A stretch of 5,523 bases of DNA from Chersky-267 sp034666965 (GTDB lineage Bacteria; Chloroflexota; Limnocylindria; Limnocylindrales; CSP1-4): NCBI GenBank assembly GCA_034666965.1, contig JAXDKT010000176.1:1-5523 (forward strand). The letters run 5' to 3'. Under the pieces are notes generated by a model. It saw nothing but the letters and a program-made list of their open reading frames with translations. It was not told where the DNA came from and made no database searches. Of the stretch, positions 5,453-5,523 are shown in pieces. Within the stretch, counting starts at the first letter, position 1; each line of letters starts with the position of its first letter. The position numbers were made by a program, and so were the translations under genes.

Positions 5453-5523
5453 CTCGGTTACGACCCTAACTCACTGCCGATAAGGTAAGTTATGTCTGTT
5501 GCGCACTCGGCTAACGCGGACTG
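5453..5523. other. Non-coding tail with an AT-rich symmetrical motif
   Basis: No coding frame is recognised after the methyltransferase fragment. The stretch contains ATAAGGTAAGTTAT (5480-5493), with ATAA/TTAT arms and an internal TAAG-G-TAAG doublet, in otherwise GC-rich DNA. It is flanked by two similar sequences, ACTCGGTTACG (5452-5462) and ACTCGGCTAACG (5505-5516). It could be a mobile-element end, a recombinase site or the promoter region of a gene beyond the window; none of these can be shown. Confidence 0.25.

Noticed and set aside
1..5523. CRISPR array, tRNA, rRNA or riboswitch
   Set aside because: No regularly spaced repeats, cloverleaf or conserved RNA core was seen on either strand.

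Overview
The window is very GC-rich, with codons saturated for G/C at the third position. It uses GTG starts and has the gene pair 'NEW3-repeat membrane-anchored protein followed by ABC ATPase'. This looks like a high-GC Chloroflexota or Actinobacteriota chromosome, possibly from an environmental assembly. No rRNA or tRNA is present to settle it, so the assignment is inference.

Layout. (1) Positions 1-1962, minus strand: a two-gene unit encoding a secreted, membrane-anchored protein with three Ig-like/NEW3 repeats (751-1962) and, 3 nt after its stop, an ABC-transporter ATPase that runs off the left edge (1-747). A GGAGG-type ribosome-binding site fixes the GTG start of the first gene, and a possible sigma-70 promoter lies about 60-85 nt upstream of it. 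(2) Positions 2250-4079, plus strand, divergent from the first unit: a CPBP (Abi) family intramembrane protease with all its motifs, then 54 nt later an unrecognised protein with eight predicted membrane segments. (3) Positions 4080-4186: a convergent intergenic stretch with a nested inverted repeat and a short sequence that resembles an IS21-type element end. (4) Positions 4187-4855, minus strand: an intact HAD-superfamily hydrolase with a perfect 18-bp palindrome just upstream of its ribosome-binding site. (5) Positions 4886-5523: a gene graveyard. It holds the C-terminal third or less of an IS256/Mutator-family transposase with a one-base frameshift (minus strand), the last ~40 codons of what looks like a dimerisation-type O-methyltransferase (plus strand), and an AT-rich non-coding tail with a symmetrical motif.

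How the parts fit. The NEW3 protein and ATPase probably belong to one exporter system whose permease would lie beyond position 1. The CPBP protease and the eight-segment protein may be co-transcribed, but nothing ties their functions together. The right third has been reworked by insertion sequences. I see no convincing novel defence, RNA or recombination system. The best leads are the uncharacterised membrane protein beside the CPBP protease, the palindromic leader of the HAD gene, and the decayed mobile-element junctions.
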